DNA from: an uncultured Actinoplanes sp.
GTDB taxonomy: Bacteria > Actinomycetota > Actinomycetes > Mycobacteriales > Micromonosporaceae
NCBI RefSeq assembly: GCF_934643405.1
Contig: NZ_CAKUCL010000149.1
Coordinates: 1 to 17,553 of the forward strand
Direction of reading: 5' to 3'
Length of the DNA: 17,553 nt
The notes under the pieces were generated by a model. It searched no databases, was not told where the DNA came from, and saw only the letters and a program-made list of their open reading frames with translations. Positions within the stretch are counted from its first letter, which is position 1, and each line of letters opens with the position of its first letter. Positions 6,772 to 15,423 of the stretch are shown here, one piece after another. Both the position numbers and the translations under genes were made by a program.

Positions 6772-7898
6772 ATGCGGTTGTCAGTTCCGTGCGTCGTGCT
6801 GACGAGAGCCGGGTACGGGCGGTGACCGGTCTGCGGGACCGCTGGGCGAATCTGCCGAGGGGCTGGCGGGTCGCGCTGCTGCTGGCTTTCCTGGTGCTGT
6901 TGTATTCGTTGCCGGGCCTGGAGTTGCCGCTGATCAGCACCCCGGACACGGACTTCACCTCGGTGTTGTTCCTGTGCGCGGTGTACGTGCTGGTCGCGGT
7001 CGGTCTGAACGTGGTGATCGGCCTGGCCGGTCTGCTGGACCTGGGGTATATCGGTTTCTACGCGGTCGGTGCGTACACGGTCGCGATCCTGGGGTCGCCG
7101 AACTCGCCGGTCGTGGTGAAGTACCCGTGGATCGTGTGTGTTCCGATCGCGATCGCGGTGGCGATGTTGTCCGGTGTGATCCTGGGCTGGCCGACGCTAC
7201 GTCTGCGCGGTGACTATCTCGCGATCGTGACGCTCGGCTTCGGTGAAATCATCCGGGTGTTCGCGCTGAACTCGGACATCACGAACGGCAACCGGGGGAT
7301 CAACGCGGTGCCGACGCCGTCGGAGGCGAACTGGCCGGCGTGGATGAACTGGTTCCCGGGGATCACCGAGGGCCGGCCGATCTTCAGTGTGTCGAGCGTG
7401 GTCGGGTTCTACTGGCTGGCGCTGACCGTGGTGATCATCTGCATGCTGGGGGTGCGCCGGCTGGAGCGCAGCCGGGTGGGCCGGTCGTGGCTGGCGATCC
7501 GGGAGGACGAGGACGCCGCCGAGATCATGGGCGTGCCGACGTTCAAGTACAAGCTGTGGGCGTTCGCGATCGGTGCCGCGCTCGGCGGTCTGTCGGGTGC
7601 GTTGTTCTTCAGCAAGCAGACCTTCATCAACGCGCAGGGTTTCGATCTGTTCACGTCGATCCTGTGGGTGGCCGCGGTGGTCATCGGTGGTGCGGGCAAT
7701 CAGCTCGGGGTGGCGCTGGGCGCCGTTCTGCTGGCGTATCTGCCGGAGCGGTTCCGGGAGTTCGCGGATTACCGGCTGCTGATTTTCGGTCTGGCGCTGA
7801 TCGTGATGACGATCTTCCGGCCGCAGGGTCTGATCCCGAGCCGGCGGCGCAGTGTCGAGCTGAAGGACCGGGCGAAGGAAGGTGCGGCCGGTGAGTGA
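6768..7898 (+). CDS. livM: Branched-chain amino-acid ABC transporter permease LivM
   Basis: A 376-residue membrane protein of the LivM family. After a cytoplasmic N-terminus of about 40 residues come about nine helices. Recognisable motifs are VLVAVGLNVVIGLAGLLDLGYIGFYAVGAY, typical of LivM (YIGFYAVGAY is the key part), TLRLRGDYLAIVTLGFGEI, and the ATPase-coupling loop WLAIREDEDAAEIMGV. It ends with FRPQGLIPSRRR. It pairs with LivH to form the pore. The ATG overlaps the livH stop as ATGA, and the gene's own stop lies inside the start region of livG, so the set is one tightly packed operon. Confidence 0.93.
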   Translation: MNAVVSSVRRADESRVRAVTGLRDRWANLPRGWRVALLLAFLVLLYSLPGLELPLISTPDTDFTSVLFLCAVYVLVAVGLNVVIGLAGLLDLGYIGFYAVGAYTVAILGSPNSPVVVKYPWIVCVPIAIAVAMLSGVILGWPTLRLRGDYLAIVTLGFGEIIRVFALNSDITNGNRGINAVPTPSEANWPAWMNWFPGITEGRPIFSVSSVVGFYWLALTVVIICMLGVRRLERSRVGRSWLAIREDEDAAEIMGVPTFKYKLWAFAIGAALGGLSGALFFSKQTFINAQGFDLFTSILWVAAVVIGGAGNQLGVALGAVLLAYLPERFREFADYRLLIFGLALIVMTIFRPQGLIPSRRRSVELKDRAKEGAAGE

Positions 7899-8790
7899 GA
7901 ACGGTCAGCGGAATGCGCTGCTGGAGGTGGAGAACGTCACGATCCGCTTCGGTGGTGTGACGGCTCTCGACGGGGTCGATTTCTCGGTGCGTGAGGGTGA
8001 GATCCTCGGGCTGATCGGTCCGAACGGCGCGGGGAAGACGACGTGCTTCAACGCGGTCACCGGCGTGGTGCGGCCGACGAAGGGTTCGATCCGTTTCCAG
8101 GGTCGTGCGGTGGTGGGCCGCCAGCGTCACAAGATCACCCGGTTGGGCATCGCGCGGACGTTCCAGAACATCCGGTTGTTCCCCGAGATGACCGCCCTGG
8201 AGAACGTGCTGGTCGGCGCGGACGCGCGGCACAAGACGAGCGTGGTGGGCGCCCTGCTGCGGCTGTACCGGGTGCGGGTGAAGCCGGAGGAGCTGACGCC
8301 GGTCACCGCGGCCGGGGGCCTGGGGCGGTTGTCGCAGAGCCTACGGCGTACGGGACAGCGGGTTTTCGGTTTGTCCCGGCACACGCTGGAGGAGCGCGCG
8401 GCGCGTCAGAAGGCGATGGAGCTGCTGCGCCTGGTCGGCATCGAGCGGCGTTCCGGTGAGCTGGCCCGCAGCCTCGCATACGGCGAGCAGCGGCGGCTGG
8501 AGATCGCGCGGGCGCTGGCGACCGAGCCGGGGCTGCTCTGCCTGGACGAGCCGGCCGCCGGCTTCAACCCGGCGGAGAAGGAGGATCTGCTGGCGTTGAT
8601 CCGCAAGATCCGTGACACCGGTGTCACAGTCCTGCTGATCGAACACGACATGCGCCTGGTCATGGGGGTCACCGACCGGATCGTGGTGCTGGAGTTCGGC
8701 AAGAAGATCGCTGAGGGGACGCCCGCCGAGGTGCGGGACAACCCGGCGGTCATCGCCGCGTACCTGGGGGTTCCCGCCGATGCTGCTTGA
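7891..8790 (+). CDS. livG: Branched-chain amino-acid ABC transporter ATPase LivG
   Basis: A 299-residue ABC ATPase. Walker A is GPNGAGKTT (43-51), the signature LAYGEQRRLEIARAL begins at 195, Walker B is LLCLDEP with D219/E220, and the switch His is H252 in IEHDMRL. LivG-type features include PAAGFNPAEKEDL and the end AAYLGVP. It is longer than E. coli LivG (255 residues) because of an extra Arg-rich stretch between the Q-loop (FQNIRLFPEM) and the signature, around residues 110-175. GTG 7891 is preferred over GTG 7882 because AAGGAAGG (7875-7882) sits 8 bases before it. It overlaps the livM stop by 8 bases. It works with LivF as the nucleotide-binding pair. Confidence 0.92.
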   Translation: MSENGQRNALLEVENVTIRFGGVTALDGVDFSVREGEILGLIGPNGAGKTTCFNAVTGVVRPTKGSIRFQGRAVVGRQRHKITRLGIARTFQNIRLFPEMTALENVLVGADARHKTSVVGALLRLYRVRVKPEELTPVTAAGGLGRLSQSLRRTGQRVFGLSRHTLEERAARQKAMELLRLVGIERRSGELARSLAYGEQRRLEIARALATEPGLLCLDEPAAGFNPAEKEDLLALIRKIRDTGVTVLLIEHDMRLVMGVTDRIVVLEFGKKIAEGTPAEVRDNPAVIAAYLGVPADAA

Positions 8791-9490
8791 GCTGGAGAAC
8801 ATCACGCTGGCGTACGGGCGCATCCAGGCCCTGCACGGCATCAGCCTGACCGTGGGTGAGGGTGAGATCGTCGCGCTGATCGGCGCGAACGGCGCCGGCA
8901 AGTCGACCACGATGCGGGCCATCTCCGGGCTGCGGCCGGTCTCGCAGGGCAAGATCCGTTTCGACGGTTCGGACATCACCAAGGTGCGCGCCGATCTGCG
9001 GGTGATCCGCGGCGTCTCCCAGTCGCCGGAGGGTCGCGGCATCTTCCCGGGCATGACGGTCCGGGAGAACCTCGAGATGGGTGCGTACACCCGCCGTAAT
9101 CGTGCGGAGGTCGACGAGGACCTGCAGCGGGTGTTCGGTCTGTTCCCGCGGTTGAAGGAGCGGGAGAAGCAGGCCGGTGGCACGCTGTCCGGCGGTGAGC
9201 AGCAGATGCTGGCGGTGGGCCGGGCGTTGATGAGCCGGCCGAAGCTGCTGCTGCTGGACGAGCCGTCGATGGGCCTGGCGCCCATGCTGATCCAGCAGAT
9301 CTTCGACATCATCGTGGAGATCAACCAGCAGGGAACCACGGTGCTGCTGGTGGAGCAGAACGCTCAGCAGGCACTTTCGCGCGCTCACCGGGCGTACGTT
9401 CTGGAGACCGGGCGGATCGTGAAGTCGGGAACGGGTCCCGAGCTGCTCACCGACCCGTCGGTGAAGGACGCCTACCTGGGCGTCGCCTGA
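8780..9490 (+). CDS. livF: Branched-chain amino-acid ABC transporter ATPase LivF
   Basis: A 236-residue ABC ATPase of the usual LivF length. Walker A is GANGAGKST from residue 35. The signature LSGGEQQMLAVGRALM begins at 136, and Walker B is LLLLDEP with D160/E161. As is typical for LivF, the switch position reads VEQN rather than His. The Q-loop region QSPEGRGIFPGMTVREN is characteristic. ATG 8780 lies inside the end of livG, an 11-base overlap. The gene closes the liv cassette, and only 31 bases separate it from the next transporter gene. Confidence 0.93.
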   Translation: MLLELENITLAYGRIQALHGISLTVGEGEIVALIGANGAGKSTTMRAISGLRPVSQGKIRFDGSDITKVRADLRVIRGVSQSPEGRGIFPGMTVRENLEMGAYTRRNRAEVDEDLQRVFGLFPRLKEREKQAGGTLSGGEQQMLAVGRALMSRPKLLLLDEPSMGLAPMLIQQIFDIIVEINQQGTTVLLVEQNAQQALSRAHRAYVLETGRIVKSGTGPELLTDPSVKDAYLGVA

Positions 9491-9521
9491 CCTGGATCAA
9501 GAAACCTATAGAGGAGTCATC

Positions 9522-10430
9522 ATGTTCCGCACCACCCCTGGCCGCCGGGCGATCCTCGGCCTGGCCGCGGCGGCCGCGATGGCGTTGTCGACCGCCGCGT
9601 GCGGCTCGGAGTCCGGTGACAGCACCGGCACGGGGTCGGGGCCGGCGCCCAGCGCCTCCGCCGACACGTCGCTGGCCGACAAGGTCCCGGCCGACATCAA
9701 GGCGGCCGGCAAGCTGACCATCGGCACCGACTCGTCGTACGCGCCGAACGAGTTTCTCGACGCGGACGGCAAGACCGTCGTCGGCATGGACGTCGACCTG
9801 TTCAACGCGGTCGCCCAGAAGCTGGGCCTGACCACCCAGTGGCAGTCGGCGACGTTCGACAGCATCATCCCGGGCGTCAGCAGCAACAAGTACAACGTCG
9901 GCGTCTCGTCGTTCACGATCAACGCGGACCGGCTCAAGGAGGTCAACATGATCTCCTACTTCTCGGCCGGCACGCAGTGGGCCGCGAAGTCGGGCGCCTC
10001 GATCAACCCGGACGACGCCTGCGGCAAGAAGATCGCCGTGCAGACCGCGACGGTGCAGGTCGACGACCTGAACGCCCGGTCGAAGAAGTGCACCGACGGC
10101 GGCAAGGCGAAGATCACGATCGACCAGTACCAGAAGCAGTCGGACGCCACGAACGCCGTGGTGACCGGCAAGGACGAGGCCATGCTCGCCGACTCGCCGG
10201 TCGTGGCGTACGCGGTCAAGCAGACGAACGGCCAGCTCGCGCTGCTCGGCGACATCTACGACTCCGCGCCGTACGGCTACGTGGTGGGCAAGAACCAGAC
10301 CGAGTTCGCGCAGGTCATCCAGCAGGCGGTGCAGGCCCTGATCGCCGACGGCACGTACAAGACGATCCTCGACAAGTGGGGCGTCACGGCGGGTGCGATC
10401 ACCACTCCCGCGGTGAACCCGTCGGTCTGA
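9522..10430 (+). CDS. Polar amino-acid ABC transporter, substrate-binding lipoprotein
   Basis: A 302-residue extracellular binding lipoprotein of the family 3 (glutamate/glutamine/arginine/cystine) solute-binding proteins. The lipobox STAAC gives lipidated Cys27, followed by a Gly/Ser/Asp linker. The mature domain opens with GKLTIGTDSSYAPNEFLD and VVGMDVDLFNAVAQKLG, and contains the hinge-region KKIAVQTATVQ and the C-terminal TYKTILDKWGV. It feeds the permease and ATPase just downstream. ATG 9522 follows GAGGAG (9511-9516) by 5 bases. No terminator is seen between livF and this gene, so read-through from the liv genes is likely. The substrate class is supported, but the exact amino acid is not. 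Confidence 0.9.
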   Translation: MFRTTPGRRAILGLAAAAAMALSTAACGSESGDSTGTGSGPAPSASADTSLADKVPADIKAAGKLTIGTDSSYAPNEFLDADGKTVVGMDVDLFNAVAQKLGLTTQWQSATFDSIIPGVSSNKYNVGVSSFTINADRLKEVNMISYFSAGTQWAAKSGASINPDDACGKKIAVQTATVQVDDLNARSKKCTDGGKAKITIDQYQKQSDATNAVVTGKDEAMLADSPVVAYAVKQTNGQLALLGDIYDSAPYGYVVGKNQTEFAQVIQQAVQALIADGTYKTILDKWGVTAGAITTPAVNPSV

Positions 10431-10436
10431 CGCTGA

Positions 10437-11441
10437 ATGAGCGAGCAGACTTCCTCCGACCGGGCACGGCCTGAAGCGATCAAGGCCGTGCCCGTGCGGC
10501 ATCCCGGACGCTGGGTGATGATCGCGGTCCTCGCCGTCCTCGCCGCCATGTTCATCCACCTGCTGGTCACCAACGACCGCTTCCGGTGGTCGTTCATCTT
10601 CCTGCACTACCAGGACGGCAAGCGCGGTGTGATGTTCACCGAGCCCGTCCTGGAGGGCCTGCGCGGCACCATCCTGCTGACCATCACGTCGATGGCGATC
10701 GGCATCGTCCTCGGCGTGATCATCGCGATCATGCGGCTGTCGCCGAACCGGATCCTGTCGTCGGTGGCGTGGGTCTACACGTGGTTCTTCCGGGCCGCGC
10801 CCCGCCTGGTGCTGGCGGTCCTGTTCGGCAACCTGAACATCCTGTGGACCCGGGTCGGCTTCGGCCTGCCGTTCGACCAGCAGATCGGCAAGCTGTTCGG
10901 CATCGACGACCTGAACGCGCAGTTCTACAGCATCAAGGCCAGTGACCTGCTGGCCGGTTTCGTGGCCGGCATGCTCGCGCTCGGACTGTCCGAGGCCGCG
11001 TACATGGCCGAGATCGTCCGGGCCGGCATCCAGTCGATCGACACCGGGCAGTCGGAGGCGGCGGTCGCGCTCGGCATGTCCCGGGGTCAGGTTCTGCGCC
11101 GCATCGTGCTGCCGCAGGCGATGCGCGTGATCGTGCCGCCCACCGGCAACGAGGTCATCGCGATGGTCAAGGACACGTCGCTGGTCGCGTTCGTGCCGGT
11201 GACCGGAGAGTTGTTCTTCCAGCTCAACCAGATCTCCGCGCGGACGTTCGTGGTGCTGCCGGTGCTGGTGGCGGCCCTGATCTGGTACCTGATCCTGTGC
11301 AGCATCCTGATGGTCGGCCAGTTCTTCGTGGAGCGGCACTTCAGCCGCGGGTACGGTACGACAGGCCGGGCCCGCCAGCGGCTGCGCGACATCGAGGTCG
11401 AACAGGGCGGGCGGATCACCACCACGCGGGAGGGAACATGA
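10437..11441 (+). CDS. Polar amino-acid ABC transporter permease (HisMQ family)
   Basis: A 334-residue membrane permease. A cytoplasmic N-terminus and first helix (about 26-45) precede the HisMQ core: GLRGTILLTITSMAIGIVLG, the FFRAAPRLV segment in the place of the usual FRGTPLLVQ, and the EAA loop EAAVALGMSRGQVLRRIVLP followed by AMRVIVPPTGNE. KDTSLVAFV and the final helix are also typical. About 30-40 residues are inserted between the FFRAAP helix and the next core helix (NILWTRVGF to FYSIKASDL). Only one permease gene accompanies the cassette, so a homodimeric channel is expected. ATG 10437 is 6 bases after the binding-protein stop, and the stop overlaps the ATPase start as ATGA. Confidence 0.9.
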   Translation: MSEQTSSDRARPEAIKAVPVRHPGRWVMIAVLAVLAAMFIHLLVTNDRFRWSFIFLHYQDGKRGVMFTEPVLEGLRGTILLTITSMAIGIVLGVIIAIMRLSPNRILSSVAWVYTWFFRAAPRLVLAVLFGNLNILWTRVGFGLPFDQQIGKLFGIDDLNAQFYSIKASDLLAGFVAGMLALGLSEAAYMAEIVRAGIQSIDTGQSEAAVALGMSRGQVLRRIVLPQAMRVIVPPTGNEVIAMVKDTSLVAFVPVTGELFFQLNQISARTFVVLPVLVAALIWYLILCSILMVGQFFVERHFSRGYGTTGRARQRLRDIEVEQGGRITTTREGT

Positions 11442-12202
11442 CCGGCGAGATGGTGCGCGCGGAGAACGTGCACAAGGCGTTCGGGAACCTCGAGGTGCTC
11501 AAGGGCGTCGACCTCGTCGTCCGGCCGGGCGAGGTGTGCTGCGTGCTCGGCCCGTCCGGCTCCGGCAAGTCGACGTTCCTGCGGTGCATCAACCACCTCG
11601 AACGGATCAACGCGGGCCGGATCTTCGTGGACGGCGACCTGATCGGGTACCGCGAACGCGGCGGCAAGCTGCACGAGCTGGGGGAGAAGGACGTCGCCCG
11701 GCAGCGCCGGTCGATCGGCATGGTCTTCCAGCGGTTCAACCTCTTCCCGCACATGACGGTGCTGCAGAACGTCATGGAGGCGCCCTGCCGGGTGAAGAGC
11801 GAGAACAAGTCCGAGGTACGGGAACGGGCCGTGGCCCTGCTCGACCGGGTCGGGCTGGGCGACAAGAAGGAGAACTACCCCGGTCAGCTCTCCGGCGGCC
11901 AGCAGCAGCGGGTGGCGATCGCCCGGGCGCTGGCGATGCGGCCCAAGCTGATGCTGTTCGACGAGCCCACCAGCGCGCTCGACCCGGAGCTGGTCGGTGA
12001 GGTCCTGGACGTGATGAAGGACCTCGCCGCCGAGGGAATGACCATGATCGTGGTGACCCACGAGATCGGCTTCGCCCGCGAGGTCGGCGACAACCTGATC
12101 TTCATGGACGGCGGGGTCGTGGTCGAACAGGGGGCGCCGCGGGAGGTCATCGGGAATCCGCAGCAGGAACGAACCAAGGCATTCCTGAGCAAGGTGCTGT
12201 AA
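11438..12202 (+). CDS. Polar amino-acid ABC transporter ATPase (GlnQ/HisP family)
   Basis: A 254-residue ABC ATPase. Walker A is GPSGSGKST from residue 38. The Q-loop is VFQRFNLFPHMTVL, the signature LSGGQQQRVAIARAL begins at 151, Walker B is LMLFDEP with D175, and the switch His is H208 in VVTHEIGFA. These are GlnQ/HisP features. It powers the permease encoded just upstream. The longer open frame from 11297 is rejected because ATG 11438 follows GGGAGGG, overlaps the permease stop as ATGA, and gives the normal family length. About 20 extra residues (GYRERGGKLHELGEKD) before the Q-loop are common in this branch. Confidence 0.93.
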   Translation: MTGEMVRAENVHKAFGNLEVLKGVDLVVRPGEVCCVLGPSGSGKSTFLRCINHLERINAGRIFVDGDLIGYRERGGKLHELGEKDVARQRRSIGMVFQRFNLFPHMTVLQNVMEAPCRVKSENKSEVRERAVALLDRVGLGDKKENYPGQLSGGQQQRVAIARALAMRPKLMLFDEPTSALDPELVGEVLDVMKDLAAEGMTMIVVTHEIGFAREVGDNLIFMDGGVVVEQGAPREVIGNPQQERTKAFLSKVL

Positions 12203-12242
12203 AGCAGGCGGGGCGGTCGGGCAACATGTCAGACCCCACGAC

Positions 12243-12257
12243 TAGAGTTCCTGGACG
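12243..12257 (+). promoter_or_regulatory. polA: Candidate -10 for a leaderless polA transcript
   Basis: TAGAGT (12243-12248) fits the actinobacterial -10 form TAnnnT. It ends 8 bases before the polA GTG, which would place transcription start at or next to the first base of the start codon. No Shine-Dalgarno is visible before GTG 12257. The -35 region is poor. Confidence 0.45.
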
Positions 12258-14950
12258 TGAGCGACGACGCCCAGACCCCCCGTTTGCTGCTGCTCGACGG
12301 CCACTCCCTGGCCTATCGGGCCTTCTTCGCGCTGCCGGTGGAGAACTTCAGCACCCAGACCGGCCAGCCGACGAACGCGGTGTTCGGCTTCACGTCGATG
12401 CTGATCAACATGCTGCGCGACGAGAAGCCGACCCACATCGTGGTCGCCTTCGACGTCTCCCGGCAGAGCTTCCGCACCGAGAAGTACGCGGAGTACAAGG
12501 CCGGCCGGTCCGAGACGCCCCAGCCCTTCCAGGGTCAGGTCAGCCTGATCAAGGAGATCCTGGAGGCGCTGCGCATCCCGGTGGTGGAGAAACCCGGGTA
12601 CGAGGCCGACGACGTGATCGCCACGCTCGCCTGCCAGGCCCGCGACGCCGGCATGGAGGTCGTCATCTCGACCGGCGACCGCGACGCGTTCCAGCTGGCC
12701 GGCGAGCACGTCACGATCCTCTACCCGGTTCGCGGCGTCTCCGAGGTGTGGCGGATGACCCCCGACGCGATCGAGGCGAAGTACTTCGTGCGCCCCGAGC
12801 GGTACCGGGACAAGGCCGCCCTGGTCGGTGAGACCAGCGACAACCTGACCGGCGTGCCCGGCGTCGGCGACAAGACCGCCGCCAAGTGGATCAACGAGTA
12901 CGGCGGTCTCGACGGCATCATCGCGAACGCCGACAAGATCAAAGGCAAGGCCGGCGACAACCTGCGCGCCCACCTGGCCGAGGTGATGCGCAACTACGAC
13001 CTCAACGCCCTGGTCACCGATCTGGAGCTGCCGCTGCGGCCGGAGGACGTGCGCTGGCACGGCTGGGACCGCGAGGCCGTCCACCAGGTGTTCGACGCCC
13101 TGGAGTTCCGGGTCCTGCGTGAACGGCTGTATTCGTACCTCGACGCCGTCGAGCCGGAGGCCGAGTCGGGCTTCGACCTGGCCGGCGAGGTTCTGCGCGC
13201 CGGCCAGGTCGCCGGCTGGCTCGCCCGGCACGCCGCCGAGGCGCCGGTCGGCGTGGCCGTCACCGGTACGTTCGGCCGCGGCACCGGCACCCTGACCGGC
13301 CTGGCGATCGCCACCGGCGACGGGCCGGCCGCCTGGTTCGACCCGGCCGCGCTCGACGAGAGCGACGAGAAGGCCGTCGCGGCCTGGCTCGCCGACCCCG
13401 ACCGCCCCAAGATCGTGCACGACGCGAAACCGGCGTCGCTGGCCATGCGCGCCCACGGCTGGACCCTGGCCGGTGTCCGGGTCGACACCGCCCTCGCGGC
13501 ATACCTGGCCAAGCCCGACCAGCGCGCCTACGACCTGACCGACCTGGCCCTGCGCTACCTCAAGCGCGAGCTGCGTGTGGAGGAGCCGCAGGACGGCCAG
13601 CTCACCCTCGACGGGCTCGGCGGCGACCAGGGCGTCGCCGAGGAGAACGTGATGCTGCGCGCCCGCGCCACCCTCGACCTGGGCGACGTGCTCACCGAGG
13701 AGCTGTCCCGCGACGACGGCGCCTCGCAGCGCCTGCTCATGGAGGTCGAGCAGCCCCTGAGCCAGGTCCTCGCCGACATGGAACACCTCGGCATAGCCGC
13801 CGACACCGAATACCTCTCGGAGCTGGAGGCGCACTTCGCCGCCGAGGTGAAGGCCGCCCAGCAGGCCGCGCACGAGGTGGTCGGCCGCGAGTTCAACCTC
13901 GGTTCGCCCAAGCAGTTGCAGGAGATCCTGTTCAACGAGCGGGGCCTGCCCAAGACCAAGCGGATCAAGTCCGGGTACACCACCGACGCCGACGCGCTGC
14001 AGAGCCTGTTCGCGCAGACCGAGGACCCGCTGCTGCACCACCTGCTGCGGCACCGCGACGTGGCGAAGCTGAAGTCCACGGTCGACGGCCTGCTCAAGTC
14101 GGTGTCCGACGACGGCCGCATCCACACCACGTTCAACCAGACCGTGGCCGCCACCGGCCGGCTCTCGTCGACCGACCCGAACCTGCAGAACATCCCGATC
14201 CGTACCCAGGAGGGCCGGCGCATCCGGCGGGCCTTCGTCGTCGGCGACGGCTACGAGCAGCTGATGACCGCCGACTACAGCCAGATCGAGATGCGCATCA
14301 TGGCGCACCTCTCCGGCGACGACGCGCTGATCGCGGCGTTCAACTCGGCCTTCGACTTCCACGCCGCCACCGCGTCGTCGGTCTTCCACGTCCCCGCCGA
14401 GGACGTCGTCCCCGACCAGCGCCGCAAGATCAAAGCCATGAACTACGGGCTTGCGTACGGGTTGAGTGCCTTCGGTTTGTCGAACCAGCTCACCATCGCC
14501 GTCGACGAGGCCCGCGCCCTGATGGAGGAGTATTTCGAACGCTTCGGCGGCGTCCGGGAGTACCTCCAGGCCGTCGTGCGCCGCGCCGTGCAGGACGGCT
14601 ACACCGCGACCATCCTGGGCCGCCGGCGGTATCTGCCCGACCTGTCCAGCGACAACCGGCAACGCCGCGAGATGGCCGAGCGGATGGCGCTCAACGCCCC
14701 CATCCAGGGCTCGGCGGCCGACATCATCAAGGTCGCGATGCTGCGCGTCGACGCCGCGATCCGCGAGAGCGGGCTGCGCTCGCGAATGCTGCTGCAGGTC
14801 CACGACGAGCTGGTCTTCGAGGTGGCGCCCGGCGAACGCGAGGCGCTGGAGGAGCTGGTGCGCCGCGAGATGGGCGGCGCGCATCCGCTGTCGGTCCCGC
14901 TCGAGGTCTCGGTCGGCTACGGCCGCGACTGGAACGGCGCCGAGCACTGA
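12257..14950 (+). CDS. polA: DNA polymerase I
   Basis: An 897-residue family A polymerase for Okazaki-fragment processing and gap repair. The 5'-nuclease domain (about residues 8-300) has LLLLDGHSLAYRAFF, EADD at 116-119, TGDRD at 139-143 and the helix-hairpin-helix GVPGVGDKTAA from 199. The middle domain keeps the exonuclease fold but not its metal ligands: the DxE position reads VTGTFG around 335, so proofreading is expected to be absent, as in other actinobacterial PolA. The polymerase domain has motif A ADYSQIEMR (672-680), motif B RRKIKAMNYGLAYG (from 722) and motif C VHDEL (H849, D850, E851). GTG 12257 is the only start that keeps the nuclease N-terminus intact. It lies 54 bases after the ATPase gene and ends before a strong hairpin. 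Confidence 0.97.
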   Translation: MSDDAQTPRLLLLDGHSLAYRAFFALPVENFSTQTGQPTNAVFGFTSMLINMLRDEKPTHIVVAFDVSRQSFRTEKYAEYKAGRSETPQPFQGQVSLIKEILEALRIPVVEKPGYEADDVIATLACQARDAGMEVVISTGDRDAFQLAGEHVTILYPVRGVSEVWRMTPDAIEAKYFVRPERYRDKAALVGETSDNLTGVPGVGDKTAAKWINEYGGLDGIIANADKIKGKAGDNLRAHLAEVMRNYDLNALVTDLELPLRPEDVRWHGWDREAVHQVFDALEFRVLRERLYSYLDAVEPEAESGFDLAGEVLRAGQVAGWLARHAAEAPVGVAVTGTFGRGTGTLTGLAIATGDGPAAWFDPAALDESDEKAVAAWLADPDRPKIVHDAKPASLAMRAHGWTLAGVRVDTALAAYLAKPDQRAYDLTDLALRYLKRELRVEEPQDGQLTLDGLGGDQGVAEENVMLRARATLDLGDVLTEELSRDDGASQRLLMEVEQPLSQVLADMEHLGIAADTEYLSELEAHFAAEVKAAQQAAHEVVGREFNLGSPKQLQEILFNERGLPKTKRIKSGYTTDADALQSLFAQTEDPLLHHLLRHRDVAKLKSTVDGLLKSVSDDGRIHTTFNQTVAATGRLSSTDPNLQNIPIRTQEGRRIRRAFVVGDGYEQLMTADYSQIEMRIMAHLSGDDALIAAFNSAFDFHAATASSVFHVPAEDVVPDQRRKIKAMNYGLAYGLSAFGLSNQLTIAVDEARALMEEYFERFGGVREYLQAVVRRAVQDGYTATILGRRRYLPDLSSDNRQRREMAERMALNAPIQGSAADIIKVAMLRVDAAIRESGLRSRMLLQVHDELVFEVAPGEREALEELVRREMGGAHPLSVPLEVSVGYGRDWNGAEH

Positions 14951-15004
14951 TCGACGGGACCGGTGCGCCTGCACCGTTCACCGGACGCATCTCCGCCGAC
15001 GTGC

Positions 15005-15040
15005 GGTGGCCGGCGAGACCTTTTCGTCTCGCCGGCCACC
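15005..15040. terminator. Bidirectional terminator between polA and a convergent gene
   Basis: A perfect 15-bp stem (15005-15019 with 15026-15040) closes the loop CTTTTC. It lies 54 bases after the polA stop and 20 bases beyond the stop of the minus-strand secreted-protein gene, so it can serve both. A small 6-bp hairpin with a GCCT loop at 14961-14976 precedes it. Confidence 0.85.
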
Positions 15041-15060
15041 CGCGTTCATTGCTTGATTTC

Positions 15061-15378
15061 CTACCTTACCTGAACCGTCCAGTCAGTGGCCTTCGCGTAC
15101 GTTCCATAGCACTCGCCGCGAGATTCGTCATTGACGTTGACGTACGGGCCGTAGGCATACGTCGTGATGTCCTTGGTCGAGTCGTAACAGGTGACCCTGA
15201 CTCGTTGCTGCCCGGTTCCCAAGGTGCAAATCGTTTCGACGGCCTTGTCGGAAAGGTATGTTCCTTTGCAACTGCGGGGAGTTGCCATGGCGGGGGACGC
15301 TACGCCGACTAGTGGGAGCACTCCAGCTACCGCGCTGACGACGGCAATCTGACCGGCAACTCTACGGAACTTATTCAC
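15061..15378 (-). CDS. Small secreted protein with four cysteines, unknown function
   Basis: A 105-residue protein that I do not recognise. It has a clear Sec signal peptide: basic NKFRR, a hydrophobic core, and a likely cut after Ala32 in PAMA|TPR. The mature part is about 73 residues with Cys at 37, 51, 64 and 90, enough for two disulfides. It is rich in Thr, Tyr and Gly (TTYAYGPYVNVN). No catalytic motif is visible. GTG 15378 is chosen because GAGAGG (15384-15389, minus strand) sits 5 bases upstream; the longer frame adds only MMPREAC. A sigma-70-like promoter lies just upstream and the shared terminator just downstream, so it looks like an intact single-gene unit. The cysteine pattern suggests a small extracellular binding or inhibitor-like domain, but that is a guess. 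Confidence 0.75.
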   Translation of the reverse strand: MNKFRRVAGQIAVVSAVAGVLPLVGVASPAMATPRSCKGTYLSDKAVETICTLGTGQQRVRVTCYDSTKDITTYAYGPYVNVNDESRGECYGTYAKATDWTVQVR

Positions 15379-15423
15379 GCAGGCCTCTCTCGGCATCAAA
15401 CAATTCAGCGAACACTAATGCAT

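Noticed and set aside
12242..14974. 910-residue minus-strand frame opposite polA
   Set aside because: It is antisense to polA, whose motifs are unmistakable; the frame arises from codon bias.
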